A stretch of 64,000 nt of DNA from Arthrobacter sp. AQ5-05. Its GTDB lineage: Bacteria; Actinomycetota; Actinomycetes; Actinomycetales; Micrococcaceae. Position 1 is the stretch's first letter, and the number at the start of each line of letters is the position of its first letter. Below the pieces are notes generated by a model. The model searched no databases. It saw only the letters and a program-made list of their open reading frames with translations, and was not told the origin of the DNA. The DNA is taken from positions 24,253 to 88,252 of the forward strand of contig NZ_QMKQ01000018.1 of the NCBI RefSeq assembly GCF_003287975.1, read 5' to 3'. Positions 52,656-61,853 of the stretch are shown here, in pieces. The translations under genes were made by a program, and so were the position numbers.

Positions 52656-54457
52656 GCACCTTGCTCCCGGGCCAGTCGGCGTATGGCTGCCGAGTTCTGT
52701 TTCAGTCGTTTGGCGTCCTCCGCCGTTGGAATGCCTTGAAGACGGACAAGGAATCGTTCCTTTTCCGTCTCGAGAAGATCGGTGCAACGGACCGCTAAGG
52801 AATCCTTGGCACGCTTGGTGAGCCTGCGCACGGCGTCCTCCCCAAAGATCGCCTCGAGAAGCTTTTGCCCAACCACGGCCGACCCTCCCGCAATTCCTAC
52901 TTCCAGCCCGGTCAGTCCGGCAGTGGAGGCAAAGACCACCACCATGAGCGCAACGGCAACCCCGTTGACGCCAAAGGAGACCATGCGGGCGGTCATGCGC
53001 TTGTTGGCCCCCTCGGTGCGGATGATACCCATCAGGTCTCCCTGCCAGGCTCGCACCTGCTCGGCTACCCTGTCGGAGAAGCCTGCGGAGAGGGCTCCGA
53101 GGTTGGCGGTCCCAACCAGCCCCTTGCCAGCGGGATCGGCCCTCCAGCGCTCCTCGGTGGTTTCACTCGCCTTGGCGGCCTGATCGACGACAACTGCATG
53201 CAGGCCGCTTTCGATGGCGGCCTCGATGTTGTCGACGGGCTTGGGCTTGCCGGTGAAAAAGGCCCCGATCCGATCTCTCAACCTGCCGATTCCGGATTCA
53301 AGGGACCGGAAGAATTCACCGGTTCCCACAAAGTCTTGCCAGCGCGCCAGGACCTCGCCACGCAACAAGGTCCCGTCTTGAACGCTGGCGAGGATACCGA
53401 CGTGCGCCTGGGCAAAGGCTTCCTCCGCGTATTGGGCCAGCCTGCTGCCGCTGGCTTCCTGCTCCCCCATGGCCACGGCAATAACGTCCCCGCGGTCGGC
53501 AAGCTGGCCAAGAACCCCGGCAAGGGTCTGGCGGGCTATGGCGGCGCGCGATTCGCTGGTGTCCGCCAGCTCGCCCAGCCACGTCTTCAGTGGCGCAACG
53601 GCGAGGCCCGGCAGCATGTCCATCTCGTCTAGTTCGAGTTCCGGAACCACAAAGAGCTCGGCCCCGCCCAGCCCTTCTCGCTGGAGCATGCCACGCAGGT
53701 CAGTGGCGATCTCCTCTTCCACGCCGGCAGGGACCCGGTCCAGGACGACGGCGACAGTGATGTTGCGGCCAGCCGCCTCCGAGAGAAGTTTCCAGGGAAC
53801 GGCGTCCGCATACCGATTGGCGGTGGTGACAAAGATCCATAGGTCTGCCGCAGCCAGCAGCTGTCCGGCGAGTCGGCGATTCTCATCCGAGATCGAGTCC
53901 ACGTCCGGGGCATCCAAGATCGCCAGGCCGCGTGGGACGGCATCATCTTGGAGCAGGATGATCGAATCGGTCAGGGCGGCATCCGGTGTGGCACCTGCCT
54001 GGCTTGCCGGAATCGATTCGTTGCGGCTGACGGTGGTTCCGGTGATGCGGCGCAGGCCTGGAAGGATCCTGTCGTTTTCCAGCCAGGGGCGATCCAGCTC
54101 GTGGTGCAGGAGGATGGGTTGTCGGGTGGTGGGCCGGATCGCGCCGGCACGGGTCACCGGGTGGCCCACAATCGCGTTGACGAGCGTGGATTTTCCGGCA
54201 CCGGTGGATCCACCGACAACGGCGAGCAGCGGTGCATCCAGGCTGCGGTAACGCGGCAGGATGTAGTCGTCGAGCTGTTCCACCGAGCTGCGGACGTTTT
54301 CACGTAGCTGGGCAACACCGGCAATGTCCAGGGGAAGGATGTTGCCCGAAAGATCGGAACGGACTTCGGTGAGCAGATTGATGGCTTCCATGTCTGCTGG
54401 AACTGCAGAGAGGTGTGGCGAACCTTCGGGTCCGGAGCCATTACTAGTAGTCACCAC
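52652..54457 (-). CDS. dynamin-like GTPase, membrane-anchored (first of a pair)
   Basis: About 600 residues from a GTG at 54457 (GTG at 54454 is the neighbouring choice; no clear ribosome site). P-loop VVGGSTGAGKSTLVN, G3 ILDAPDVDS, and a degenerate G4 (LDRVPAG in place of NKxD). A pair of hydrophobic helices (MVSFGVNGVAVALMVVVF and TAGLTGLEVGIAGGSAVV) lies near the C-terminus, followed by a helical tail. Forms a coupled pair with the gene at 51015. Resembles its partner in length and order of domains; likely heteromeric. Confidence 0.8.
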   Translation of the reverse strand: MVTTSNGSGPEGSPHLSAVPADMEAINLLTEVRSDLSGNILPLDIAGVAQLRENVRSSVEQLDDYILPRYRSLDAPLLAVVGGSTGAGKSTLVNAIVGHPVTRAGAIRPTTRQPILLHHELDRPWLENDRILPGLRRITGTTVSRNESIPASQAGATPDAALTDSIILLQDDAVPRGLAILDAPDVDSISDENRRLAGQLLAAADLWIFVTTANRYADAVPWKLLSEAAGRNITVAVVLDRVPAGVEEEIATDLRGMLQREGLGGAELFVVPELELDEMDMLPGLAVAPLKTWLGELADTSESRAAIARQTLAGVLGQLADRGDVIAVAMGEQEASGSRLAQYAEEAFAQAHVGILASVQDGTLLRGEVLARWQDFVGTGEFFRSLESGIGRLRDRIGAFFTGKPKPVDNIEAAIESGLHAVVVDQAAKASETTEERWRADPAGKGLVGTANLGALSAGFSDRVAEQVRAWQGDLMGIIRTEGANKRMTARMVSFGVNGVAVALMVVVFASTAGLTGLEVGIAGGSAVVGQKLLEAIFGEDAVRRLTKRAKDSLAVRCTDLLETEKERFLVRLQGIPTAEDAKRLKQNSAAIRRLAREQGA

Positions 54458-54540
54458 TACATCATGCCAAAGACTTGGGCTTTTTATCCGCAAGCTGTGC
54501 GGAGTTAGCCCGGAAAAATCCGAAACTACTGGTTAAATAC

Positions 54541-54570
54541 AAAGGGTTCCAAACCTTGGTTTGGAACCTT
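54541..54570 (-). terminator. terminator of the tRNA-Gln-Glu-Glu operon
   Basis: Stem of AAAGGTTCCAAACC-type arms (one bulged base) with a two-base loop, immediately beyond the last tRNA-Glu on the minus strand and followed by a T-rich stretch. Confidence 0.75.
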
Positions 54571-54575
54571 TGCGC

Positions 54576-54651
54576 TGGTGACCCCAGCGGGATTCGAACC
54601 CGCGTTACCGCCGTGAGAGGGCAGCGTACTAGGCCGCTATACGATGGGGCC
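54576..54651 (-). tRNA. tRNA-Glu(CTC), CCA encoded
   Basis: 76-base cloverleaf; acceptor GGCCCCA pairs with TGGGGTC, the anticodon loop is CTCTCAC (anticodon CTC), and the T-arm has GGTTCGAATCC. The last three bases (54578-54576) encode CCA. The first 73 bases are identical to the copy at 54701-54773. Confidence 0.96.
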
Positions 54652-54700
54652 GCATAGCTGCAACGTTTTAGGACTGTTGCCGTCCGATTCAATTGAATCG

Positions 54701-54773
54701 TGACCCCAGCGGGATTCGAACCCGCGTTACCGCCGTGAGAGGGCAGCGTACTAGGCCGCTATACGATGGGGCC
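54701..54773 (-). tRNA. tRNA-Glu(CTC), no encoded CCA
   Basis: 73 bases identical to 54579-54651; the following bases are CGA rather than CCA, so the tail must be added by CCA transferase. Tandem with the other copy, separated by 49 bases. Confidence 0.96.
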
Positions 54774-54841
54774 GTATGCTCTGCTTGGAGGACTTTCATC
54801 CCCCAAGCAGACCGGTCTCCGCTTTCGCGAAGACCGTGACG

Positions 54842-54913
54842 CTGGGGTACCAGGACTCGAACCTAGAATGTTGGTACCAGAAACCAGTGTGTTGCCAATT
54901 ACACCATACCCCA
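54842..54913 (-). tRNA. tRNA-Gln(CTG)
   Basis: 72-base cloverleaf; acceptor TGGGGTA pairs with TACCCCA, the anticodon loop TTCTGGT gives CTG, and the T-arm has GGTTCGAGTCC. No encoded CCA. First gene of the tRNA operon. Confidence 0.95.
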
Positions 54914-54978
54914 CAGCGCTTGATTCGCTCTCCGGCTTTCCTTTTCGGAAGCTTTCCTGCGCCTCAGCACGAGAAATA

Positions 54979-55008
54979 ACTATACCGGCGGATCCGCAGA
55001 AAGTACAA
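54979..55008 (-). promoter_or_regulatory. promoter of the tRNA operon
   Basis: On the minus strand -35 TTGTAC (55008-55003), 18-base spacer, -10 TATAGT (54984-54979), about 65 bases ahead of tRNA-Gln. A good match to a vegetative sigma promoter. Confidence 0.65.
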
Positions 55009-55028
55009 ATCGAGGGCTCACTAGGTGC

Positions 55029-55799
55029 CTAGGCACCCAAAAACCCCGGATTTCCGCGGATTAGCGACGCCAGGGATCCGAGATTTTGCAGAATTCCGGC
55101 AGGCCCGTTTTTGTGATCTGCCGCACGATCCAACAGGATTCCCTGCAGTCCCGCGGCCTTGGCACCCTGCACGTCGTTGACCGGGTTGTCGCCCACATAC
55201 AGCGTGGCGTCGATACTGGTTCCCAAGAGCCGGCACCCGGCATGGAACGGACGTGGATCCGGCTTTGGCGCACCGGCGGTGTCTGAACCCACGAGCACCG
55301 CGATGCGCTCGAGACCTGCCAGCAAAAGCTTGTTGCGCTGGTAGTCCTCCACATTGTTGCTCACGGCTCCGTAGGGAATGGAAAGCGCATCCAGCTCATC
55401 CAGGCAGTCATGGACATCGGGAAACGGTGCCCACATGCTTTGGACCACGTCCTCGTAGCGGGCGCTCCACAGACCGATAGCTTCGGCCGGTGGCGCTTCC
55501 ACGCCCACGAGTCCATAGGCCCGGCGGATGCGTTCGGCGCGCTGGCCAAGGAATGTCAGTTCCCCGGCCATGTAGCGCTCGTAGGCCCCCGCAGCGTCAT
55601 CCGCATAGTCCCGGGCCGCATGCTCGCGCAGTGCGGCTGGAATATCCCGGAAGTCTTCTGCTGTGAGCTGGTGAAAGCCCTTGATTGAAGCCGAGTTCAG
55701 GTCCACCAGGGTGTCGTCAATGTCAAAAAGAACGCCCTCAACCCGGGCCACGGAAGCTGCTCCGTGAGTTGGGTTGAGGGCGCCGGTCGCGTTATGCAC
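55029..55799 (-). CDS. HAD-family hydrolase (phosphatase)
   Basis: 256 residues from a GTG at 55799. HAD motif I is FDIDDTLVD, motif II is VSNN, the lysine of motif III is in AGAPKPDPRPF, and motif IV is VGDNPVNDVQGAKAAG. A helical cap lies between motifs I and II (about 45-115). This fits a subfamily I phosphatase such as a phosphoglycolate or nucleotidase-type enzyme; the substrate is not known. It starts 19 bases after the gltX stop, so may be co-transcribed. Confidence 0.86.
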   Translation of the reverse strand: MHNATGALNPTHGAASVARVEGVLFDIDDTLVDLNSASIKGFHQLTAEDFRDIPAALREHAARDYADDAAGAYERYMAGELTFLGQRAERIRRAYGLVGVEAPPAEAIGLWSARYEDVVQSMWAPFPDVHDCLDELDALSIPYGAVSNNVEDYQRNKLLLAGLERIAVLVGSDTAGAPKPDPRPFHAGCRLLGTSIDATLYVGDNPVNDVQGAKAAGLQGILLDRAADHKNGPAGILQNLGSLASLIRGNPGFLGA

Positions 55800-55818
55800 G
55801 ATTCTTGTTTGCTCCTGG

Positions 55819-57324
55819 TTACCGGGTGGCCCGGAACGCACGTACGCGGCTCAAGGATGATTCCTTGCCCAGGATCACCATGGATTCAAAGAGCGGCGGG
55901 GAAATGCGCTTGCCCGACACCGCGGTGCGGATGGGTCCGAATGCGTGGCGAGGCTTGATGCCAAGTCCCTCAACCAAGGCTGATTTCAAGACGTCTTGAA
56001 TGGTCTCGGCGCTCCACTCGGGTGCAGCCTCCAACGCGGCCAGGCCGGCGTCAAGAACCTCGGCCGTGTTCTCCGGAAGCCCCTTCAAGGCATCGGCTGC
56101 CGGCTCGATCGACGAATCCTCCCTGAAGAGGAACTCGAGCATTTCCGGCGCCTCGCCCAGGAGCGTGATGCGCTCCTGGACCAATGGTGCCGCCTCGGCA
56201 AGGATCTCGTTCTGGCGATCGGTGAGCGTCTCCCCCACCAAGCCTTGGGCCTGCAGGTATGGAACCAAGCGGGCGCGGAAGTCTTCCGGCTCCAGCATGC
56301 GCACGTGGGTGCCGTTGATGGCCTCGGCCTTCTTGATGTCAAAGCGGGCCGGGTTCGACAGCACGTCGTGGACGTCGAACGCCTCGATGAGCTGGTCCCG
56401 GGTGAAGATGTCCTCATCCGCGCTCAGCGACCAGCCCAGCAACGATAGGTAGTTCAGCAGGCCCTCCGGAATGAAGCCGCGGTCCCGGTGAAGGAAGAGG
56501 CTGGATTCCGGGTCGCGCTTCGAAAGCTTCTTGTTTCCCTGGCCCATCACGTAAGGCAAGTGGCCAAAGAGCGGCATGTACTTCGCCACATCAATGGCAA
56601 TCAAGGCACGGTACAAGGCGATCTGGCGCGGGGTGGAGGAAAGCAGGTCCTCGCCACGGAGCACGTGGGTGATGCCCATCAATGCGTCATCGACCGGGTT
56701 GACCAGCGTGTAGAGCGGCTGTCCGTTGGCGCGGACCACCACGAAGTCCGGGACCGAGCCGGCCTTGAAGGTGATCTCCCCGCGGACCAAGTCCGTGAAG
56801 GTCAGGTCCTCGTCCGGCATGCGCACGCGCAGCACCGGCTCGCGGCCCTCGGCGCGGAATGCAGCGACCTGCTCGTCGCTCAGGTCGCGGTCGTAGCCGT
56901 CGTAGCCCAGTTTCGGATCGCGGCTTGCTGCCTTGTGGCGTTCCTCGACCTCTTCGGGGGTGGAGAAGGATTCATAGACGTGGCCGCCGGCGCGCAGTTT
57001 GGCAATGACATCCTGGTAGATGTCGCCGCGCTGGGACTGGCGGTACGGTTCGTGCGGTCCCCCGACGTTGACACCCTCATCCCAGGTGATCCCAAGCCAA
57101 TCCAACGCATCAAGCAATTGGTGGTAGCTCTCTTCGGAGTCACGCTTGGCGTCGGTGTCTTCGATGCGGAAGATCATCTTTCCGCCGGTGTGGCGCGCAT
57201 AGGCCCAGTTGAACAGGGCGGTGCGAATCAGGCCTACGTGCGGTGTGCCGGTCGGAGACGGGCAGAAGCGTACGCGGACGGGGGTTTCATCGGTCACGGT
57301 GGGAATGAGGGATACATCAGTCAT
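55819..57324 (-). CDS. gltX: glutamyl-tRNA synthetase
   Basis: 501 residues. Class I synthetase: HIGH-type [29 protein letters not shown] for the KMSKS loop, and a C-terminal anticodon-binding domain. Charges tRNA-Glu (and, in actinobacteria, tRNA-Gln, later amidated by GatCAB). The tRNA-Glu and tRNA-Gln genes lie just downstream, giving a local Glu/Gln translation unit. Confidence 0.96.
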   Translation of the reverse strand: MTDVSLIPTVTDETPVRVRFCPSPTGTPHVGLIRTALFNWAYARHTGGKMIFRIEDTDAKRDSEESYHQLLDALDWLGITWDEGVNVGGPHEPYRQSQRGDIYQDVIAKLRAGGHVYESFSTPEEVEERHKAASRDPKLGYDGYDRDLSDEQVAAFRAEGREPVLRVRMPDEDLTFTDLVRGEITFKAGSVPDFVVVRANGQPLYTLVNPVDDALMGITHVLRGEDLLSSTPRQIALYRALIAIDVAKYMPLFGHLPYVMGQGNKKLSKRDPESSLFLHRDRGFIPEGLLNYLSLLGWSLSADEDIFTRDQLIEAFDVHDVLSNPARFDIKKAEAINGTHVRMLEPEDFRARLVPYLQAQGLVGETLTDRQNEILAEAAPLVQERITLLGEAPEMLEFLFREDSSIEPAADALKGLPENTAEVLDAGLAALEAAPEWSAETIQDVLKSALVEGLGIKPRHAFGPIRTAVSGKRISPPLFESMVILGKESSLSRVRAFRATR

Positions 57325-57404
57325 GATGTGACCATTCTATGCCGCGACAGGAAATCAACCGGCCAGCACGCGGCTGTCCTCGCAACCCAGCGCCACTTAA
57401 CCAG

Positions 57405-57431
57405 GTTTGGCCCCGGAAGCCGGGGCCAAAC
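57405..57431 (-). terminator. terminator after the fumarylacetoacetase-like gene
   Basis: A perfect 12-bp stem (57405-57416 with 57420-57431), three-base loop, between the fumarylacetoacetase-like gene and gltX. No T-run is seen. Confidence 0.75.
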
Positions 57432-57455
57432 TGAGAAAGCGATCAGTCAGGGAGA

Positions 57456-58217
57456 TTAGCGGCGGAACGTGTTGCTCAGCGTGCCGATTCCCTCGATCTC
57501 GACTTCCACTCGCTGTCCTTCGGTGACCAGGCCGACGCCTGCCGGGGTGCCGGTGAGGATCACGTCGCCCGGAAGCAGGGTAAAGGCCTGAGAGGCATAG
57601 GCAACCAGGTCGTTGATCCCCCACACCATTTCGGAGGTGTTGCCGTTTTGGACGACTTTTCCGTCCAGTCGGGTGGTCAGCTGCGTGTCGTCGTGGTCCA
57701 GCTCCGTCTGGATCCACGGACCCAGCGGACAGGATCCGTCCCAGCCCTTGGCACGGGCCCACTGGCCGTCCGTGCGCTGGGCATCGCGCGCGGTGAGGTC
57801 ATTGGCAATGGTGTAGCCAAAGATCACGTCCTGGGCCTTCTCGGCCGGGACGTCCTTGCAGATGCGTCCAATGACCACCGCAAGCTCACCCTCATAGGAA
57901 ATTTCCTCGGAGAAGCTCGGCAAGGTGATGGGATCGCCGGAGCCGACCACCGCGGTGTTCGGCTTCAGGAACATCAAGGGCTCGGCGGGCACGGAGTTGC
58001 CGAGCTCGGCGGCATGGTCAGCATAGGTGCGTCCGAAGCACACCACCTTGGAGCGGGGAATGATCGGGGCAAGCAGGCGGACGTCTTCAAGCTTGTGCTT
58101 GGCACCGGTTGGCTTGATTCCTTGGAAGAACGGGTCTCCGGCAATGACGATGACCTCGTCATCTTCCACGACGCCGTACATGGGGTCACTGTCAACGACA
58201 AAACGAGCAATACGCAT
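57456..58217 (-). CDS. fumarylacetoacetate hydrolase family protein
   Basis: 253 residues. FAH-fold core with FGRTYADHAAELG, SYEGELAVVIGR (metal Glu residues), GYTIANDLTARDAQ and GDVILTGTPAGVG. Members include 2-hydroxyhepta-2,4-diene-1,7-dioate isomerases and acylpyruvate hydrolases; the substrate here cannot be fixed. Next to galE (3-base gap) and upstream of gltX, the usual actinobacterial position, where it is often annotated as a fumarylacetoacetase-like housekeeping enzyme. Confidence 0.9.
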   Translation of the reverse strand: MRIARFVVDSDPMYGVVEDDEVIVIAGDPFFQGIKPTGAKHKLEDVRLLAPIIPRSKVVCFGRTYADHAAELGNSVPAEPLMFLKPNTAVVGSGDPITLPSFSEEISYEGELAVVIGRICKDVPAEKAQDVIFGYTIANDLTARDAQRTDGQWARAKGWDGSCPLGPWIQTELDHDDTQLTTRLDGKVVQNGNTSEMVWGINDLVAYASQAFTLLPGDVILTGTPAGVGLVTEGQRVEVEIEGIGTLSNTFRR

Positions 58218-58220
58218 GGG

Positions 58221-59336
58221 TTACAGCTTAGTGGTGTCGTCGACGTCAGGGTTGCTTTTCGTCTTGGACGACTTGGCCACATTGCATTCTTGCACTTCGT
58301 CGTCTTCGAGATCGTGCGGTGCTTCCTCCGGGTAACCGTTGGGGTTCCCGGATTGCCACCGCCACATGTCCTCGACCATTTGCTCAAGGCCACGTTCCGC
58401 CTTCCAGCCAATTTCCTCGCGGGCCAACGTCGGATCGGCGTAGCTGGCGGCAACGTCCCCTGGACGGCGGTCGACAATCTCGTATGGAATCTCCCGCTCG
58501 GAGGTCCGGGCAAAGGCCTGGATGACCTCCAGCACCGAGGACCCGGTTCCGGTACCCAGGTTCCACGCGTGCAGGCCACCGTGATCCTGCAGGTATTCCA
58601 GCGCTGCCAGGTGGCCGGCGCCCAGGTCCACAACGTGGATGTAGTCGCGCACGCCGGTGCCGTCGGGGGTCGGGTAGTCTCCGCCGAACACGCTGACCTT
58701 CTCCCGGATCCCCACCGCAACCTGGGCAATGTATGGCATGAGGTTGTTGGGGATTCCCTGCGGGTCCTCTCCGATCCGGCCCGATTCGTGCGAGCCAACC
58801 GGGTTGAAGTAACGCAGCTTGGCAATGGCCCACCGTGGATCGGACGCGGCCAGGTCATCGAGCATGTACTCGATGTGAAGCTTGGTGCGTCCGTACGGGT
58901 TGGTGGCGGACAACGCGGTGGATTCGTTGATCGGCAGTTCAACTGTCTCTCCGTACACGGTTGCCGAGGAGCTGAAGACCAGTGTCCGGACGTCGTTGGC
59001 GTCCATGGCTTCGAGCAGGTTCAAGGTGCCGGTGACGTTGTTGCGGTAATAAACCAACGGCTTCGACACCGATTCCCCGACCGCCTTGAGTCCGGCAAAA
59101 TGGATGACTGCCTCGGGATTTGCCGCTTCAAAAACGTCCCGAAGGCGGCGCTCGTCCAGCAAGTCGCCGATGTGCAGCTGCGCGTCGTGGCCGGTGAGTT
59201 CCGCAACACGACGCAACGCCTCGGGCGATGAGTTGCTCAGGTTGTCATAGACATGGACCTCGTGCCCCTCTTCCAGAAGAAGCAACACTGTGTGGGATCC
59301 GATGTAGCCGGCGCCGCCGGTAACCAAAATGCGCAT
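58221..59336 (-). CDS. galE: UDP-glucose 4-epimerase
   Basis: 371 residues. Starts with the Rossmann loop RILVTGGAGYIGSHT; the catalytic YxxxK is in NPYGRTKLHIE, and the end-of-core WRWQSGNPNGYP is the usual C-terminus. After it comes an extra tail of about 33 acidic/lysine residues with one cysteine. It interconverts UDP-glucose and UDP-galactose and so connects with GalU. ATG at 59336; the alternative at 59345 gives three more residues. Confidence 0.93.
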   Translation of the reverse strand: MRILVTGGAGYIGSHTVLLLLEEGHEVHVYDNLSNSSPEALRRVAELTGHDAQLHIGDLLDERRLRDVFEAANPEAVIHFAGLKAVGESVSKPLVYYRNNVTGTLNLLEAMDANDVRTLVFSSSATVYGETVELPINESTALSATNPYGRTKLHIEYMLDDLAASDPRWAIAKLRYFNPVGSHESGRIGEDPQGIPNNLMPYIAQVAVGIREKVSVFGGDYPTPDGTGVRDYIHVVDLGAGHLAALEYLQDHGGLHAWNLGTGTGSSVLEVIQAFARTSEREIPYEIVDRRPGDVAASYADPTLAREEIGWKAERGLEQMVEDMWRWQSGNPNGYPEEAPHDLEDDEVQECNVAKSSKTKSNPDVDDTTKL

Positions 59337-59383
59337 GGGTCTCATTCTATGAAACTTTGAACCGTGTTTACGCCACATAGACA

Positions 59384-59418
59384 GAATGGGTGGGATTCGA
59401 TTCGAATCCCACCCATTC
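59384..59418 (-). terminator. terminator after ilvE
   Basis: A perfect 16-bp stem (59384-59399 with 59403-59418), three-base loop, just beyond the ilvE stop and before galE. Confidence 0.85.
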
Positions 59419-59431
59419 AAATGTCTTGCGA

Positions 59432-60526
59432 TTACGCGAGCTGTTCCAGCCAGCCGTGGCGGTCTTCGATGGCACCGGTCTGGATGCCAAGCAATTCGGT
59501 GCGCAATGCCATCGTCACTGCGCCGGCGGGAGCATCGGGATCACCAATGTGCTCGTCACCGTTCTTCAGCACACCGATCGGCGTGATGACGGCTGCGGTG
59601 CCACAGGCAAAGACTTCCTCGATGTCCCCGCTGGCAATTCCCTCGCGCCATTCTCCGAGGGTGATCGTGCGTTCTTCAACTTCAAGGCCGCGGTCCTTGG
59701 CCAGCTGGATGATGGAGGACCGAGTAACGCCTTCCAGGATCGTTCCGGTCAGGCGGGGAGTGACAAGCTTGCCGCCCTTCATGACGAAGAAGACGTTCAT
59801 GCCACCCAGTTCTTCCACAGCCTCGTCATTGAACGGGTCCAGGAACAACACCTGCTTGCAGCCGTTCTCTTCAGCTTCAAGTTGGGCAATCAGGGATGCT
59901 GCGTAGTTGCCGCCGCACTTGGCTGCTCCCGTGCCGCCACGACCGGCGCGGGCATAGTTGTGGGATACCCAGATGCCCACCGGCTTCAGTTCGCCGCCGA
60001 AGTAGTTTCCTGCAGGGGATGCGATGACACGGTAGGAAACCTGGCGAGCCGCACGAACACCCAGGAAGGCTTCGGTGGCGATCATGAACGGGCGGAGGTA
60101 GAGTGCCTCGCCGTCTCCCGAGGGGACCCACTGGATATCGGCCTTGACCAAGCGACGCAACGACTCGACGAATACTTCTTCATCCAGCTTGGGAAGGGCC
60201 AAGCGTTCGGCCGAACGATTGAGGCGGGCGGCGTTTGCATGCGGACGGAACGTCCAGATGCTTCCATCTGCGTGACGGTATGCCTTCAGTCCTTCAAAGA
60301 TCTCTTGGCCGTAGTGCAGGACCGATGCCGCAGGGTCCAGGGCAATGGGACCGTAGGGTTCAATGCGTGCATTGCTCCAGGTGCCGTCCTTGCCTTCTTC
60401 GTTGGCTGCCCAGTCGATGACAGTCGTGTGATCGGTAAAGAAATCCCCGAAACCCGGGTTGGCCAGGATATCGGCACGTTCCTGATCGCTTTTACGGTGT
60501 GTTGAGAGAACTTCGGTGAATTCCAT
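59432..60526 (-). CDS. ilvE: branched-chain amino acid aminotransferase
   Basis: 364 residues, fold-type IV PLP enzyme for the last step in Leu, Ile and Val synthesis. SVLHYGQEIFEGLKAYR, YLRPFMIATE and the PLP lysine in TGAAKCGGNYAAS are present, with FACGTAAVITPIG at the C-terminal PLP phosphate site. It follows leuB with a hairpin between, a branched-chain pair as in other actinobacteria. Confidence 0.95.
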   Translation of the reverse strand: MEFTEVLSTHRKSDQERADILANPGFGDFFTDHTTVIDWAANEEGKDGTWSNARIEPYGPIALDPAASVLHYGQEIFEGLKAYRHADGSIWTFRPHANAARLNRSAERLALPKLDEEVFVESLRRLVKADIQWVPSGDGEALYLRPFMIATEAFLGVRAARQVSYRVIASPAGNYFGGELKPVGIWVSHNYARAGRGGTGAAKCGGNYAASLIAQLEAEENGCKQVLFLDPFNDEAVEELGGMNVFFVMKGGKLVTPRLTGTILEGVTRSSIIQLAKDRGLEVEERTITLGEWREGIASGDIEEVFACGTAAVITPIGVLKNGDEHIGDPDAPAGAVTMALRTELLGIQTGAIEDRHGWLEQLA

Positions 60527-60561
60527 GATGCCGTCAGGCTTCCTCTTCGACAGGGTGTTGC

Positions 60562-60589
60562 GGTGGCAAGCCCATAAGGGCTTGCCACC
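60562..60589 (-). terminator. hairpin between leuB and ilvE
   Basis: A perfect 12-bp stem (60562-60573 with 60578-60589) with a four-base loop after the leuB stop; terminator or attenuator ahead of ilvE. No T-run. Confidence 0.65.
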
Positions 60590-60625
60590 CTAAGAATTGG
60601 TTCCTAAGTGAACCTACGCACCAGC

Positions 60626-61684
60626 TTAAGCCAGTGCAGCGAGGATTGCATCGCCAATCTCGGCCGTGGTGCGCGGGTCGGTCATTTCATCACGTGATGC
60701 AATGTCGCTTTCCACAGCTTCTTCCACTCGGCGGGCGGCTTCCGACAGGCCAACATGGTCCAGCAAGAGAGCAGCCGAAAGGATCGCCGCCGTGGGGTCG
60801 GCCTTCTGCTGGCCAGCGATGTCCGGCGCCGAACCATGCACCGGTTCAAACATTGACGGTGCGGTGCGGTCCATGTTGATGTTGCCTGAAGCGGCCAGGC
60901 CGATGCCGCCGGTGATCGCGCCGGCCTGGTCGGTGAGGATGTCACCGAAGAGGTTGTCGGTGACAATGACATCGAAACGCGAGGGGTTGGTGGTCATGAA
61001 GATCGTTGCGGCATCCACGTGCAGGTAATCGTGGGTGACGTTCGGGAATTCCTGAGCGACTGCTTCGACGGTGCGGCGCCACAAGTGGCCGGCGTAGACC
61101 AGGACATTGTGCTTGTGGACCAGCGTCACATGCTTGCGCTCACGCTCGTTGGCACGGCGGAATGCGTCGCGTACAACGCGCTCGACACCGTGCGCGGTGT
61201 TGATGGATACCTCTGTGGCAATTTCATGGGGCGTTCCGGCACGGAGCACGCCTCCGTTGCCCACGTAGGGGCCTTCGGTTCCTTCGCGAACAACGATGAA
61301 GTCGATTTCGCCGGGTTCGGCCAACGGGCTCGGGACGCCGGGGTACAGCTTGGACGGACGCAGGTTCACAAAGTGGTCCAGGCTGAAGCGCAGCTTGAGC
61401 AGCAGTTCGCGTTCAATCAAGCCTGAAGGAATGCGGGTATCCCCCGGTGCCGCACCAACGGCACCAAACAAGATGGCGTCATGGGTGCGCAGCGCGACGA
61501 GGGTTTCCTCGGGCAGGGTCTCCCCCGTTTCGAGCCAATGTTCGGCACCGAGCTTATAGTCGGTCAACACCAGTTGCACGTTGGTGCTCTCCGTGGCCTT
61601 ATTCAGGACCTTCACGGCCTCGGCAATAACTTCTGGACCAATGCCGTCGCCTGGAATGACGGCAATATTCAAGGATTCGCTCAT
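60626..61684 (-). CDS. leuB: 3-isopropylmalate dehydrogenase
   Basis: 352 residues; oxidative decarboxylation step of leucine synthesis. [14 protein letters not shown] opens the chain, and [24 protein letters not shown] is the substrate and metal site, noted by its key Asp residues. ATG at 61684 fits the family; an ATG two codons earlier is possible. It has its own promoter with the same -35 as leuCD. Confidence 0.95.
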   Translation of the reverse strand: MSESLNIAVIPGDGIGPEVIAEAVKVLNKATESTNVQLVLTDYKLGAEHWLETGETLPEETLVALRTHDAILFGAVGAAPGDTRIPSGLIERELLLKLRFSLDHFVNLRPSKLYPGVPSPLAEPGEIDFIVVREGTEGPYVGNGGVLRAGTPHEIATEVSINTAHGVERVVRDAFRRANERERKHVTLVHKHNVLVYAGHLWRRTVEAVAQEFPNVTHDYLHVDAATIFMTTNPSRFDVIVTDNLFGDILTDQAGAITGGIGLAASGNINMDRTAPSMFEPVHGSAPDIAGQQKADPTAAILSAALLLDHVGLSEAARRVEEAVESDIASRDEMTDPRTTAEIGDAILAALA

Positions 61685-61703
61685 ACACATGAGTTTATCG
61701 ACT

Positions 61704-61732
61704 TGTATCACTATGTGAGCAACCTGTCTCAA
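61704..61732 (-). promoter_or_regulatory. leuB promoter sharing the leuCD -35/TCTCA element
   Basis: On the minus strand -35 TTGAGA (61732-61727), 17-base spacer, -10 GATACA (61709-61704). The TTGAGA and the 17-base spacing are the same as at leuCD. TGAGA and GCTCA half sites flank a six-base gap here. Confidence 0.6.
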
Positions 61733-61766
61733 AATATGAACAATTTTTGGCTGGACAGAGCCCAAT

Positions 61767-61784
61767 CTCATGCCGAGGCATGAG
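61767..61784. promoter_or_regulatory. palindrome upstream of the two-component system
   Basis: CTCATGCC-GA-GGCATGAG, a perfect 8+2+8 inverted repeat about 70 bases before the histidine kinase gene. A candidate operator for the response regulator or another factor. Confidence 0.4.
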
Positions 61785-61853
61785 GCACGCCCGGCGCTTG
61801 CGCCGTAGGCTTGAGGACGAAGCTAACCCCTCCAGTTGCCAACGCAGGAACCG

